A stretch of 64,000 nt of DNA from Conexibacter sp. SYSU D00693 (GTDB lineage Bacteria; Actinomycetota; Thermoleophilia; Solirubrobacterales; Solirubrobacteraceae). The translations under genes were made by a program, and so were the position numbers. The notes under the pieces were generated by a model. The model did no database searches and had not been told where the DNA came from. It was given only the letters and a program-made list of their open reading frames with translations. Where the stretch lies: assembly GCF_017084525.1 (NCBI RefSeq), contig NZ_CP070950.1:3720001-3784000 (forward strand), written 5' to 3'. Shown here piece by piece: positions 7,575 to 16,419 of the stretch. The stretch's first letter is position 1; every line of letters begins with the position of its first letter.

Positions 7575-8785
7575 TGATCGACCTCGAGGTCCCGAAGAAG
7601 TTCAAGCCGCTCGTCGGCCAGGCCCACCAGGTCGCCGAGGAGGTGCTGCGCCCGATCTCGCGCAAGTACGACCTCGGCGAGCACGAGCGGCCGGTCGAGC
7701 TCGACATGCTCGCCGCGCTCATCGACGGCATGAACGAGGGCGCGGCCACCGGCGGCGCGGGCGCGGCCGGCGTGCGGCGCTCGGGCGGCGACGGCGACAC
7801 GGGCAACCGCAACGGCTCGAACCTCTCGACCGCCCTCTCGATCATGGAGATGTGCTGGGGCGACGTCGGCCTGCTGCTCTCCATCCCGCGCCAGGGCCTG
7901 GGCAACAGCGCCATCGCATCGGTCGCCACCGACGAGCAGCTCGCCCGCTACGAGGGCAAGTGGGCGGCGATGGCGATCACCGAGCCGGAGGCCGGCTCGG
8001 ATGCCTCGGCGATCCGCACGACGGCCGTCCTGGACGGCGACGAGTACGTCCTCAACGGCGAGAAGATCTACGTCACCGCCGGCGAGCGCGCCGACCTCGT
8101 CGTCGTGTGGGCGACGCTCGACCGCTCGCAGGGCCGCGCGGCGATCAAGTCGTTCGTCGTCGAGCGCTCCAACCCGGGGATGAAGCTCGACCGCCTCGAG
8201 CACAAGCTCGGCATCCGCGCGTCGGACACCGCGGCCTTCCGCCTCGAGGACTGCCGCGTGCCCAAGGAGGACCTCCTGGGCTCGCCGGAGATCGACACGA
8301 AGAAGTCCTTCGCCGGCGCGATGCAGACGTTCGACAACACGCGCCCGCTCGTGGCCGCGATGGCGGTCGGCGTCGCGCGCGCGTGCATCGAGCACACGGA
8401 GCAGGTGCTCGCGAAGGCCGGCCTCGAGGTCGACTTCGACAAGCCGGCGCTCACGCAGAGCGCCGCGGCCTCGAAGCTCCTGACCCTCCAGGCCGACTTC
8501 GAGGCGGCGCGGCTGCTGACGATGGAGGCGGCGTGGCTGGCCGACAACGGCAAGCCCAACTCGCTGCAGGCGTCGATGGCCAAGGCGAAGGCGGGCCGCA
8601 CGGGCGTCGACGTCGCGCTCGCGTGCATCGAGCTCTGCGGCGCCGCGGGGTTCGACGAGACCGAGCTGCTGGAGAAGTGGGCGCGCGACGCCAAGATCCT
8701 CGACATCTTCGAGGGCACCCAGCAGATCCAGCTGCTCGTCGTCGCCCGGCAGCTCCTCGGGAAGAGCAGCGCCGAGCTGAAGTAG
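7574..8785 (+). CDS. Acyl-CoA dehydrogenase
   Basis: FAD-dependent dehydrogenase of 403 aa that introduces an alpha-beta double bond in an acyl-CoA. MAITEPEAGSDASAIRTTA is the flavin/substrate loop, EYVLNGEKIYVTAGERAD the beta domain, and KILDIFEGTQQIQ carries the catalytic Glu in the FEGT motif. A Gly/Arg/Asn-rich insert (about residues 56-78, MNEGAATGGAG onward) lies in the N-terminal domain. The start codon overlaps the stop of the preceding dehydrogenase by one base. Together with the TetR repressor and divergent SDR this suggests a beta-oxidation-like side-chain or fatty-acid degradation unit. Chain-length preference is unknown. Confidence 0.9.
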   Translation: MIDLEVPKKFKPLVGQAHQVAEEVLRPISRKYDLGEHERPVELDMLAALIDGMNEGAATGGAGAAGVRRSGGDGDTGNRNGSNLSTALSIMEMCWGDVGLLLSIPRQGLGNSAIASVATDEQLARYEGKWAAMAITEPEAGSDASAIRTTAVLDGDEYVLNGEKIYVTAGERADLVVVWATLDRSQGRAAIKSFVVERSNPGMKLDRLEHKLGIRASDTAAFRLEDCRVPKEDLLGSPEIDTKKSFAGAMQTFDNTRPLVAAMAVGVARACIEHTEQVLAKAGLEVDFDKPALTQSAAASKLLTLQADFEAARLLTMEAAWLADNGKPNSLQASMAKAKAGRTGVDVALACIELCGAAGFDETELLEKWARDAKILDIFEGTQQIQLLVVARQLLGKSSAELK

Positions 8786-8803
8786 TTGCCCGGTGAGGTA
8801 CTT

Positions 8804-8834
8804 GGCGGTACCGTCGTCCCACGACGGCGGTACC
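8804..8834. promoter_or_regulatory. Repeated GGCGGTACC boxes upstream of the P450 gene
   Basis: GGCGGTACC occurs at 8804-8812 and again at 8826-8834, a spacing of 22 bp (two helical turns). Each ends in the self-complementary GGTACC. The intervening CCGTCGTCCCACGACGG is also an inverted repeat, so the stretch can fold as a hairpin. It lies directly after the dehydrogenase stop and before the P450 coding region. It may be an operator or an attenuator/terminator. There is no T-run, so I lean to a protein-binding site. Confidence 0.4.
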
Positions 8835-8853
8835 TCCTCGTACCGAGCCGCGC

Positions 8854-10185
8854 CTGCCGCCCGGCCCGCCCCTGCCGACGCCGGTCCAGGGCCTGCTGGG
8901 CCTCTTCTGGCAGAACCAGGCGCTGCGCTGGATGCAGCGCCGCTACGGCGACGTCATCACCGTGAGGATCCCGGTGATCGGCACGGGCGTCGTCGTCGCC
9001 GACCCGGACCTCGCCAAGCACGTCTTCCAGGCGCCGCCGCACGTGCTGCACGCAGGTTCGCAGAGCCCGCTGGGCGCGGTGCTCGGTCGCCACTCGCTGC
9101 TGGCCATCGACGAGGACCGCCACCTGTCCCAGCGGCGGCTGCTGCTGCCCCCGTTCCACGGCCGGCGGATGCAGGGCTACGAGGCGATCATCGAGCAGGA
9201 GGCCCAGCGCGAGATCGCCACGTGGCCCGAGCACGAGGAGCTCGCGGTGCTCCCGGCCACGATGCGCATCACGCTCAACGCGATCCTCCGGGCGGTCTTC
9301 GGGGCCCAGGGCGCCGAGCTCGACGCGCTGCGCCGGATCCTGCCCCGCCAGGTCGAGCTCGGGTCGCGGCTGGCGACCCTCCCGCAGCTCCAGCGCGACC
9401 TCGGGCCGCGCAGCCCGTGGGGCCGGTTCCTCGCGCTGCGCGCGGCGTTCGACCGCGTCGTCGACGAGCTGCTCGCCCAGGCGCGGCGCGACCCCCGTCT
9501 CGACGAGCGCTCGGACGTCCTGGCGCTGCTGGTCCAGGCCCGCCACGAGGACGGCTCGCCGATGACGCGCGACGAGGTCGCCGACCAGCTGCTGACGCTC
9601 CTGGCCGCCGGTCACGAGACCACGGCGACGACGCTCGCCTGGGCGGTCGAGCGGCTCACGCGCCACCCGGAGGTCCTGCGCCGCCTCGAGGACGAGGTCG
9701 AGGCCGGCGGCAAGGCGCTGCGCGAGGCGACGATCCGCGAGGTGCAGCGGGTGCGCCCGGTCATCGGCGGCACGGGCCGCTTCACGCGCGAGCCGTTCGC
9801 GCTGGGCGAGTGGGTCATCCCCGCGGGCGTGATGCTCATGACCTCGGCGGTCCTGCTGCACGAGGACCCGCGCAACTACCCCGACCCCCTGCGCTTCGAC
9901 CCGGACCGCTTCGTCGGCCGGGCGCCCGAGACCTACCGCTGGATCCCGTTCGGCGGGGGCATCCGGCGGTGCATCGGCGCGGCGTTCGCGCAAATGGAGC
10001 TGGACGTCGTCCTGCGCACGGTGCTGCGCCACCTCGAGCTGCAGCCGACGACGGCGCGGCCGGAGCGCTGGCGCTTTCGCGGCGTGGCCTTCGCGCCCCA
10101 CCGCGGCGGGCGCGTGGTGGTGCGCCGGCGCACGGTGCCGCTCGGGCCGGCCGAGGACCGCCGGCCCGCGCTGGTCGCCGCCTGA
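8854..10185 (+). CDS. Cytochrome P450
   Basis: Heme-thiolate monooxygenase. Visible motifs are the I-helix AAGHETTATTLAW (oxygen activation), the K-helix ExxR in IREVQRVRP, the FDPDRF segment, and the heme loop FGGGIRRCIG with the cysteine ligand. The reading frame is homologous-looking from a typical proline-rich N-terminus (LPPGPPLPTPVQG, encoded from 8854). However, the first ATG is only at 8932, and no ATG, GTG or TTG lies between the upstream in-frame stop (8794-8796) and 8932. I therefore place the start at CTG 8854 (443 aa). Alternatives are ATG 8932 with a shortened N-terminus, or a frame change from GTG 8793. The substrate is unknown; the upstream fatty-acid genes may be unrelated. 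Confidence 0.85.
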   Translation: MPPGPPLPTPVQGLLGLFWQNQALRWMQRRYGDVITVRIPVIGTGVVVADPDLAKHVFQAPPHVLHAGSQSPLGAVLGRHSLLAIDEDRHLSQRRLLLPPFHGRRMQGYEAIIEQEAQREIATWPEHEELAVLPATMRITLNAILRAVFGAQGAELDALRRILPRQVELGSRLATLPQLQRDLGPRSPWGRFLALRAAFDRVVDELLAQARRDPRLDERSDVLALLVQARHEDGSPMTRDEVADQLLTLLAAGHETTATTLAWAVERLTRHPEVLRRLEDEVEAGGKALREATIREVQRVRPVIGGTGRFTREPFALGEWVIPAGVMLMTSAVLLHEDPRNYPDPLRFDPDRFVGRAPETYRWIPFGGGIRRCIGAAFAQMELDVVLRTVLRHLELQPTTARPERWRFRGVAFAPHRGGRVVVRRRTVPLGPAEDRRPALVAA

Positions 10186-10197
10186 GGCCCTCAGGGA

Positions 10198-11118
10198 TCA
10201 GCGCCGGAGGCCGGCGCGCAGCGCGTGGGCGAGCTGCACGGCGGCCTCGATCTCGACGCGACGGATGGACACGCTCTCCACGTTGAGCCCGAACGGCACG
10301 CCGAGCGCGCGGCAGAAGGCCATCAGCTCGGTGGCCGTCGCGAGGGCCTGCTGGTAGGAGTGCGCGAGGGGGTCGGCCGCGTGCTCGAGGTCGTTCTCGA
10401 TCCAGCGCGGGACGTCCACCCCGAGCCAGCGCAGGAAGGCGAGGGTCTTCATCGACCCGCAGACCGAGAAGGTGAAGACCAGCGGCGCGTGGCGGACGCC
10501 ACGGGCCTGGCAGGCGTAGTGGTAGTCGGAGACCAGGTTCTTGGCCGCGTTGAGGTCGAAGACGACCTGCGTCACGAAGAACCGGCACCCCGCGTCCTGC
10601 TTGGCCAGCAGCCGGAGGTGCTCGTCCTCGCGGCGGCTGTGGCGCTCGGGGATCGCGACGCCGCCCGCTGCGAGACCGGGGTTCACCTCCCGCAGCAGCG
10701 CCTGGGCGTCCCTGAGCGGCGTCCGCGCCGGCGTGCGGCTCGACGCGGCGCCGACCAGGACCGTCATCGACCGTGCCGGATCCTGCGCGGCCAGCCACGC
10801 CCGCAGGCGCTCGGGCGCGTACTTGGCCACCGCCCGATAGACGATGACCGGCGTGTCCCACGTCCCGAGGTGGTCGGCGAGGAAGTCGGCGGGGTCCAGC
10901 GTCGGCATGAACGGGAACGGCCGCTCGGCCGGGTTGCGGTCGCGCTCGTCGTCGATGTCGTAGAGGACCAGGCCGTCCAGCCCGACCGGGCGCAACCGCG
11001 CGACGGTCGTCTCGGCGATCTCGTGCGCGCGCTCGCGATCGGTGTCGTGCCGCGGCGGCGTCAGCGCGAACAGCAGGAACTCGCCCTCACCGGCTTGGAC
11101 GCGCTGGACGAGGTCCAC
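10198..11118 (-). CDS. Methylenetetrahydrofolate reductase-like protein (MetF superfamily)
   Basis: TIM-barrel protein, 306 aa from GTG 11118. The core GCRFFVTQVVFDLNAAKNLV resembles the MetF strand in which a Gln-Phe pair faces the flavin. VTVLVGAASS and LRWLGVDVPRWIEND are further MetF-like pieces. The N-terminal segment EFLLFALTPPRHD is shifted from the usual substrate loop, so this is a divergent member and may not be the housekeeping folate enzyme. It faces the gene at 11198 across about 80 bp, which must hold both promoters. Assignment to the superfamily is fairly firm; assignment to methionine biosynthesis is not. Confidence 0.7.
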   Translation of the reverse strand: MDLVQRVQAGEGEFLLFALTPPRHDTDRERAHEIAETTVARLRPVGLDGLVLYDIDDERDRNPAERPFPFMPTLDPADFLADHLGTWDTPVIVYRAVAKYAPERLRAWLAAQDPARSMTVLVGAASSRTPARTPLRDAQALLREVNPGLAAGGVAIPERHSRREDEHLRLLAKQDAGCRFFVTQVVFDLNAAKNLVSDYHYACQARGVRHAPLVFTFSVCGSMKTLAFLRWLGVDVPRWIENDLEHAADPLAHSYQQALATATELMAFCRALGVPFGLNVESVSIRRVEIEAAVQLAHALRAGLRR

Positions 11119-11197
11119 GTGCGCGAGCGTAGCGGCGCCATCGACGTCCGCGGCGGACCGTGGACCCCACGCACCGGCGCGTGGCACCCTGACGGGC

Positions 11198-11575
11198 GTG
11201 CGCGACCCGTACCTGGTGCTCTTCGTCGTCGAGCCCGCAGAGGACGAGCACGCCGACGCGTTGCACCACATCGCCCACGCCGCGGCCCAGCTGCACGCGT
11301 GGGAGGGACCCGAGCCGCGGTCCTTCGACGCCACGCCGGCGGAGTCCGACGAGCGGACGGTCGGCATCGCGCTGCGCATCCCGGAGAGGCCCGCGGAGGC
11401 CGACCGCAACGCCATCGCCGCGCTCGTCGAAGCCTGCGCGACCACCGGGCGCGAGCTCGGCGTCGGCCTCGAGGTGCAGCTCGCCGAGCAGCGCCTGGGC
11501 GAGATCCGCGAGGGCCGCGCCGACGACCCGGTGCTCGACGCCCTGCGCGACCGCCTCGGGCTCGACATGGAGTAG
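11198..11575 (+). CDS. Conserved-looking hypothetical protein, 125 aa
   Basis: GTG 11198 opens a frame with coding-type codon use: MRDPYLVLFVVEPAEDEH, then an alternating helix/strand pattern (GIALRIPERPAE, AIAALVEACATTGRELGVGLEVQ). It has no signal peptide, no membrane segment and no cysteine cluster other than one Cys. It is acidic overall and probably a small soluble cytoplasmic protein. I do not recognise a family. It is divergent from the MetF-like gene, and no ribosome-binding site is visible, so it may be translated from a short or absent leader. Confidence 0.55.
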   Translation: MRDPYLVLFVVEPAEDEHADALHHIAHAAAQLHAWEGPEPRSFDATPAESDERTVGIALRIPERPAEADRNAIAALVEACATTGRELGVGLEVQLAEQRLGEIREGRADDPVLDALRDRLGLDME

Positions 11576-11693
11576 CCAGTTCTGGGCCGACAGACGGCGC
11601 GACGCCCGCCGTTCGTCGCAAACCGGTCCCCCGGAGGACCGGATCGGCGACGTCCGTTGCGCCTCGGGCCGCGCTTGGCCGACTGCTCGGGGC

Positions 11694-14600
11694 GTGCCCC
11701 GACCCACGTCGTCCCCCACCCGTGCCTTGGTGGCCGGGATCGCGGCCCTCTTCGCCGCCGCGCTCCTGCTGCTCGCACCCGCGAAGGTCCTCGCCGCGAC
11801 CTTCCCCATCACCGAGTCCTTCCGCAACACCACCATGCAGCCGGGGTGGAACCTCGGCGGCAACGCGTCGCTGACCGCCAACTCCGGCGACGGCAACGGC
11901 AACGGCTGGCTGCGCCTGACCGGCGCCGTGAACAACCAGTTCGGCGTCGCCAACCTCAACGACGCGTTCCCGTCGAACAACGGCGTGCTCGCCGAGTTCG
12001 AGTACGCGGCGTGGGGTGGCACGGGTGCCGACGGCCTCGTCTTCTTCCTCTACGACGGCTCTGTCGCCCAGGGCAGCTTCAGCACGGGCCCGGTCGGCGG
12101 CTCCATCGGCTACACGAACTGCCCGCAGACGAACACGCCCGGCCTGAGCGGCGCGTACATCGGCGTCGGCTTCGACGAGTGGGGCAACTTCTTCAACTCG
12201 ACGTTCTGCAACCAGAACGGCGGCGAGGTCGGCGGCCCGGGCGCCCTGTTCCCCAACCGCGTCGGCGTGCGCGGCGGCACCCCCACCTACCCGTACCTCG
12301 GCTCGGTCGTCACGTCGCAGTCGCTGCAGGCGCCCCGCGCCTCCTCGCGCAAGGTCAAGGTCGCGATCACGACCGACATGAAGCTGTCGGTCTACATCAC
12401 CTACCCCAACGGCCAGATCCAGACGGTCATCAGCGAGCAGCAGCTGCCCGCCGCGCCGTCGACCCTGAAGCTCGGCTTCGTCTCCGCGACCGGCGGCTCG
12501 AACAACAACCACGAGGTCCGCAACACCCAGGTCGTCCTCCCGGCCGACCTGCGCGCGACGCTCACCGACGGGGACGCCGGCGCGCCCCGCACCGGCCAGC
12601 GCACGTACACGGCGACGGTCACCAACGACGGCCCGAACCCGGTCGTCGACGCCACCGTCAAGCTCTCGGGCGCCACGGGCATCACGCCGCAGTCCTGGAC
12701 CTGCGTGGCCGCGGGCGGCGGCAGCTGTGACGCGAGCTCGGGCAGCGGCCTGCCGGACACCACCGCCGACCTGCCGGTCGGCGCCTCGGCCACCTACACC
12801 GTCGTCGCCGACGTCGCGGCCGGTGCCGACGACGCGTCGCTCACCCTCACGGCCGGCCAGACCCCCGGCGGCCAGACCGGCGAGTCGGACCCGCGCAACA
12901 ACACGGTGACCGACCAGACCGACCTGACCCCGGTCAACGACGTCGCCCCCGTCGCCACCCTCGCCGCGAACGGGACCGCCTCGGTCACCGGCGGCACGTG
13001 GCGCGGCGGCCACATCGCCCGCAGCTACCAGTGGCAGCGCTGCGACCTCGACGGCACGAACTGCGCGGACATCGCCAGCGCGACCGCCGCGTCCTACGCG
13101 CTGACCGCGAGCGACGCCGGCAAGGGCGTGCGCGCCGTGGTGACGGCCGACAACGCCGCGCCGGCCACCGGCTCGGAGCCGTCGAACCTCCTCCTGCCGC
13201 CGGACACCACGATCGACAGCGGCCCGACCGCCTCGTCCACGACCACCGACCGCACGCCGGACTTCACCTTCAGCTCGACGCCCGGCGGCGCGACCTTCAC
13301 CTGCCGCGTCGACGGCGGCGCCTGGGCGGCGTGCACGAGCACGCACACCACGGCGAGCCTGATCGACGGCACGCACACCTTCGAGGTGCGCGCCACGCGC
13401 AACGGCCACACCGACGGCACGCCGGCCTCGCGCACGTTCGACGTCGACGCCACCGCGCCAACCACGACGATCGACAGCGGTCCCGCCGACCCGACCAACG
13501 CCACCGGCGCGACGTTCGACCTCTCGACCGACGACCCCCAGGCGACCTACGAGTGCTCGCTGGACGGCGCGCCGTTCGCGGCCTGCGTCGACGGCGAGAC
13601 GCTGAGCGGCCTCGCGGAGGGCCCGCACACCTTCCAGGTGCGCGCCGTCGACCCGTTCACGAACACCGACGCCACCCCGGCCTCCTACACCTGGACCGTC
13701 GACACGACGCCGCCCGCGGACCCGGCGGTCGACGTCGAGCCGCCGGCGCACACCAACGCGCCGGACGCGCACTTCGAGCTCACCGTCGACAACGGCGCCA
13801 CCCTGTGGTGCAAGGTCGACGGCGGCGCGTGGGCCACCTGCGCCACGCCGTTCGACCTGCCGTCCATCGCCGTCGGCACCCACACGGTGCAGTTCCGTGC
13901 CCGCGACGCCGCGGGCAACGACTCGGGCGTCGTCCAGCGCACCTTCGAGGTGGACCGCACGACCTCCGTCGACCTCACCGCCCCCGCCCCCGGGCGCATC
14001 GCCAACGCCAAGCCGACCGTCACCCTGACGGGCGAGCCGGGCGCGACGCTTGTCCTCAAGGACGGCGCGACGACGATCGCGGGCGGCGTGTTCGCCAACG
14101 ACGGCAAGCTCTCGCTGCCGCTCGTCGCCGCGCTCGCCGAGGGCGCACACACGCTCGTCGCGACGAGCACGGACCTCGCGGGCAACACCGCCACCGACCA
14201 GGTGACGATCACGGTCGACACGATCGCCCCGGACGTCGTCGTGCTCGGTGAGCGCCCGGCCTCGCCCTCGAACACCGGCACCTCGACGTTCACGTGGACC
14301 GGCCCCGAGGCCGGCGCGACGTACAAGTGCAAGCTCGACGGCGGCGCCTGGGGGCCGTGCACCTCGCCGTTCACGCTCAGCGGTCTCGGTGAGGGCCCGC
14401 ACACGTTCTCGGTCGTCGCCATCGACGAGACCGGCAACGAGGGCCCGCGCGTCGACCACACCTGGACGGTCGACAAGACGCCGCCGCCCGCGCCGACCCC
14501 GGTCGAGCGCCCCGAGCCGCGCTCGCCGTCGACCGACGCGGTCATCGACGTCTCGCACGAGCCGGGCGCCGTCCTGGTCTGCAAGGTCGACGACGGCCCG

Positions 14601-15419
14601 TACCAGCCCTGCGTCCTGCCGCTCAAGCTGACCGGCCTGAAGAAGGGCGGCCACGTCGTGCAGGTCCGCCAGGTCGACCTGGCCGGCAACCTCGGCGCCC
14701 CGGCGATCGTCGTCTGGGAGGCCGGGCACGAGACCCCGAAGCCGCCCGCCACCAAGCCCGCGACGAAGGTGACCCCCGCCATCGCGTCCCGCGCGACGGT
14801 CGAGGACGGCCGCAACGTCAAGGTCGGCTGCTCGCTGGACCAGCCGGTCCTGCAGAGCTGCACCGTCAAGGCCTACGTCAAGGGCAAGCTCGTCGGCACC
14901 GGGGTGCGCAAGGTCGGCGCCGACGGCCGCAGCGCGGGCGCCGTGCAGGTCAAGCTCAACGCCACCGGCCGCAAGATGCTCCAGCAGGCCGTCGGCGGGC
15001 TCGAGGTGCGCCTCGAGGTCAAGGCCAAGGGCCGCGGCCAGGGCCAGGTGCTGACCGAGACGGCGAGCGCGACGCTCCACGCCCAGCGCACGAAGATCCT
15101 GCCTCAGCTCGACCCGTTCGACTTCGACCGGGCCAAGCTGACGGCGCGGTCCAAGCGCACCCTGCGCGGCCTGGTCCGTGAGCTGCGCGGGGCCAAGCGC
15201 GTCGTCTGCGTCGGCCACACCGACAAGACGGGCGCCCCGGCCTACAACCTGCTGCTCGGCCTCAAGCGGGCCAAGGCGGCGTGCGCCCAGCTCAAGGACG
15301 CCGGCCTGAAGGCGCAGACGCGCATCACGACGATGGGCGAGACCCGCCCGCGCGCGACGAACGCGACGGAGGCCGGCCGCCGGCTCAACCGCCGCATCGA
15401 GCTGCTGATCAGCTACTAG
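11694..15419 (+). CDS. Large secreted lectin-like / Ig-like repeat protein with C-terminal OmpA domain
   Basis: 1,241 aa from GTG 11694. It has a signal peptide (hydrophobic ~12-34, AKVLAA) and a legume-lectin-like beta-sandwich at ~36-280 (FRNTTMQPGWNLGG, GADGLVFFLYDG, GAYIGVGFDEWGNF). Next is a DUF11-like domain at ~285-395 and an Ig domain with SYQWQRC. Then come at least five tandem Ig-like modules built around CKVDGGAW-type strands and GTHTFEVRA-type strands. The chain ends in an OmpA-like domain (FDFDRAKLTARSKRTL, VCVGHTDKTGAPAYN, RRLNRRIELLI), which in other bacteria binds peptidoglycan. This suggests a surface adhesin anchored non-covalently to the wall. The 3' end overlaps the convergent LLM gene by 11 bp. 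Confidence 0.85.
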   Translation: MPRPTSSPTRALVAGIAALFAAALLLLAPAKVLAATFPITESFRNTTMQPGWNLGGNASLTANSGDGNGNGWLRLTGAVNNQFGVANLNDAFPSNNGVLAEFEYAAWGGTGADGLVFFLYDGSVAQGSFSTGPVGGSIGYTNCPQTNTPGLSGAYIGVGFDEWGNFFNSTFCNQNGGEVGGPGALFPNRVGVRGGTPTYPYLGSVVTSQSLQAPRASSRKVKVAITTDMKLSVYITYPNGQIQTVISEQQLPAAPSTLKLGFVSATGGSNNNHEVRNTQVVLPADLRATLTDGDAGAPRTGQRTYTATVTNDGPNPVVDATVKLSGATGITPQSWTCVAAGGGSCDASSGSGLPDTTADLPVGASATYTVVADVAAGADDASLTLTAGQTPGGQTGESDPRNNTVTDQTDLTPVNDVAPVATLAANGTASVTGGTWRGGHIARSYQWQRCDLDGTNCADIASATAASYALTASDAGKGVRAVVTADNAAPATGSEPSNLLLPPDTTIDSGPTASSTTTDRTPDFTFSSTPGGATFTCRVDGGAWAACTSTHTTASLIDGTHTFEVRATRNGHTDGTPASRTFDVDATAPTTTIDSGPADPTNATGATFDLSTDDPQATYECSLDGAPFAACVDGETLSGLAEGPHTFQVRAVDPFTNTDATPASYTWTVDTTPPADPAVDVEPPAHTNAPDAHFELTVDNGATLWCKVDGGAWATCATPFDLPSIAVGTHTVQFRARDAAGNDSGVVQRTFEVDRTTSVDLTAPAPGRIANAKPTVTLTGEPGATLVLKDGATTIAGGVFANDGKLSLPLVAALAEGAHTLVATSTDLAGNTATDQVTITVDTIAPDVVVLGERPASPSNTGTSTFTWTGPEAGATYKCKLDGGAWGPCTSPFTLSGLGEGPHTFSVVAIDETGNEGPRVDHTWTVDKTPPPAPTPVERPEPRSPSTDAVIDVSHEPGAVLVCKVDDGPYQPCVLPLKLTGLKKGGHVVQVRQVDLAGNLGAPAIVVWEAGHETPKPPATKPATKVTPAIASRATVEDGRNVKVGCSLDQPVLQSCTVKAYVKGKLVGTGVRKVGADGRSAGAVQVKLNATGRKMLQQAVGGLEVRLEVKAKGRGQGQVLTETASATLHAQRTKILPQLDPFDFDRAKLTARSKRTLRGLVRELRGAKRVVCVGHTDKTGAPAYNLLLGLKRAKAACAQLKDAGLKAQTRITTMGETRPRATNATEAGRRLNRRIELLISY

Positions 15420-16419
15420 CCGCTGCCTGCCTGACCGCCTGGGCGACCTGCGCCCAGGTGGTCAGGTCCGGCTGCTCGCCGGTGAGGCTGACCCGGTCGG
15501 CTCCCGCGGCGCGGCGCAGGACCTCGGCGGCGACGTCCGCCGGCTCGCGGCCCGCCGCACGCACGCCGAACAGCGCGACGACGTCGTCGTCGACCAGGCG
15601 GCTCATGGCCGCCCAGTCGCCCGCCCGCGAGAGCGGGTGCAGCTGCTCGTGCAGCGCGCCCAGGCCGTGGTGGTCGAGCACGTGGCGGTAGCCCGGCGTC
15701 GAGCCGTAGAAGGCCACGCGGCGGCGGATCGCCTCCCACTCGGCGTCGCTCGTGGCGAGGAAGAGGCCGACGACGACCTCGACGTCCTCGCGGGCGCGGC
15801 CGGCGCGTTCGAGCCCGCGGCCGATCGCCGGCAGCGTCACCTCGCGCAGGACCTCCGGGCTCTGCAGCGCGTGGAGCAGGACGCCGTCGGCCACCTCGCC
15901 GGAGACCTCGAGCATCCGCTCGCGCACCGCGGCCAGCAACACGGGCGGCGCGGGATGGCCGGTGGGCGCCGGCCGGAACCCGGCGGGCATGAGCGAGAGC
16001 CGGTGGAACTCGCCCTCGAAGCGCAGCTCGCCGCCGGTCTCCCATGCCGTCCAGATCGCCCGCAGGGCCAGGACGAACTCGCGCATGCGGGCCGCCGGGC
16101 GCGACCACGGCACGCCGAAGCGCCGCTCGACGTGGGCGCGGACCTGCGTGCCGAGGCCGAGGGCGAAGCGCCCGCCCGAGAGGGCCTGCAGGTCCCAGGC
16201 CGAGTAGGCGACGGCCGTCGGAGTGCGCGGCAGGGCGAGGGCGATGCCGGTGGCGATGCGGGCGCGCCGTGTCGTCGTGGCGGCCAGCGCGCAGGCGATG
16301 AACGGGTCGCCCGTGGACTCGGTGAGGCCGACGCCGTCGAAGCCCAGCGCCTCGGCGTCCGCGGCCGCCGCGGCGACGTCGGGCGCCTGGAGCGCCCGGA
16401 GGGTGAGGTCGACGCGCAT
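15409..16419 (-). CDS. F420-type LLM class oxidoreductase (Rv3520c-like)
   Basis: 336 aa from ATG 16419. A TIM-barrel luciferase-like protein of the actinobacterial F420-dependent branch: ADAEALGFDGVGLTESTGDPFIACALAA, RIATGIALALPRTPTAVAY, SGGRFALGLGTQVRAHVERRFG and HPAPPVLLAAVRERM. These match the TIGR03617-type proteins that use coenzyme F420 rather than FMN, by family knowledge. The start codon overlaps the stop of the upstream B12-binding gene by four bases (ATGA), so enzyme and cobalamin protein are made together. The reaction is unknown. Confidence 0.85.
   Translation of the reverse strand: MRVDLTLRALQAPDVAAAAADAEALGFDGVGLTESTGDPFIACALAATTTRRARIATGIALALPRTPTAVAYSAWDLQALSGGRFALGLGTQVRAHVERRFGVPWSRPAARMREFVLALRAIWTAWETGGELRFEGEFHRLSLMPAGFRPAPTGHPAPPVLLAAVRERMLEVSGEVADGVLLHALQSPEVLREVTLPAIGRGLERAGRAREDVEVVVGLFLATSDAEWEAIRRRVAFYGSTPGYRHVLDHHGLGALHEQLHPLSRAGDWAAMSRLVDDDVVALFGVRAAGREPADVAAEVLRRAAGADRVSLTGEQPDLTTWAQVAQAVRQAAASS

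Noticed and set aside
8804-8834. Rho-independent terminator after the second acyl-CoA dehydrogenase
   Set aside because: The hairpin arms are imperfect, no T-run follows, and the repeats overlap the probable P450 start region.
11061-15218. A very long open frame antisense to the lectin/OmpA gene
   Set aside because: It mirrors the GC-rich third positions of the sense gene. Its translation is low-complexity Arg/Ala/Gly/Val/Asp with no domain, whereas the sense frame has a signal peptide and clear domains.
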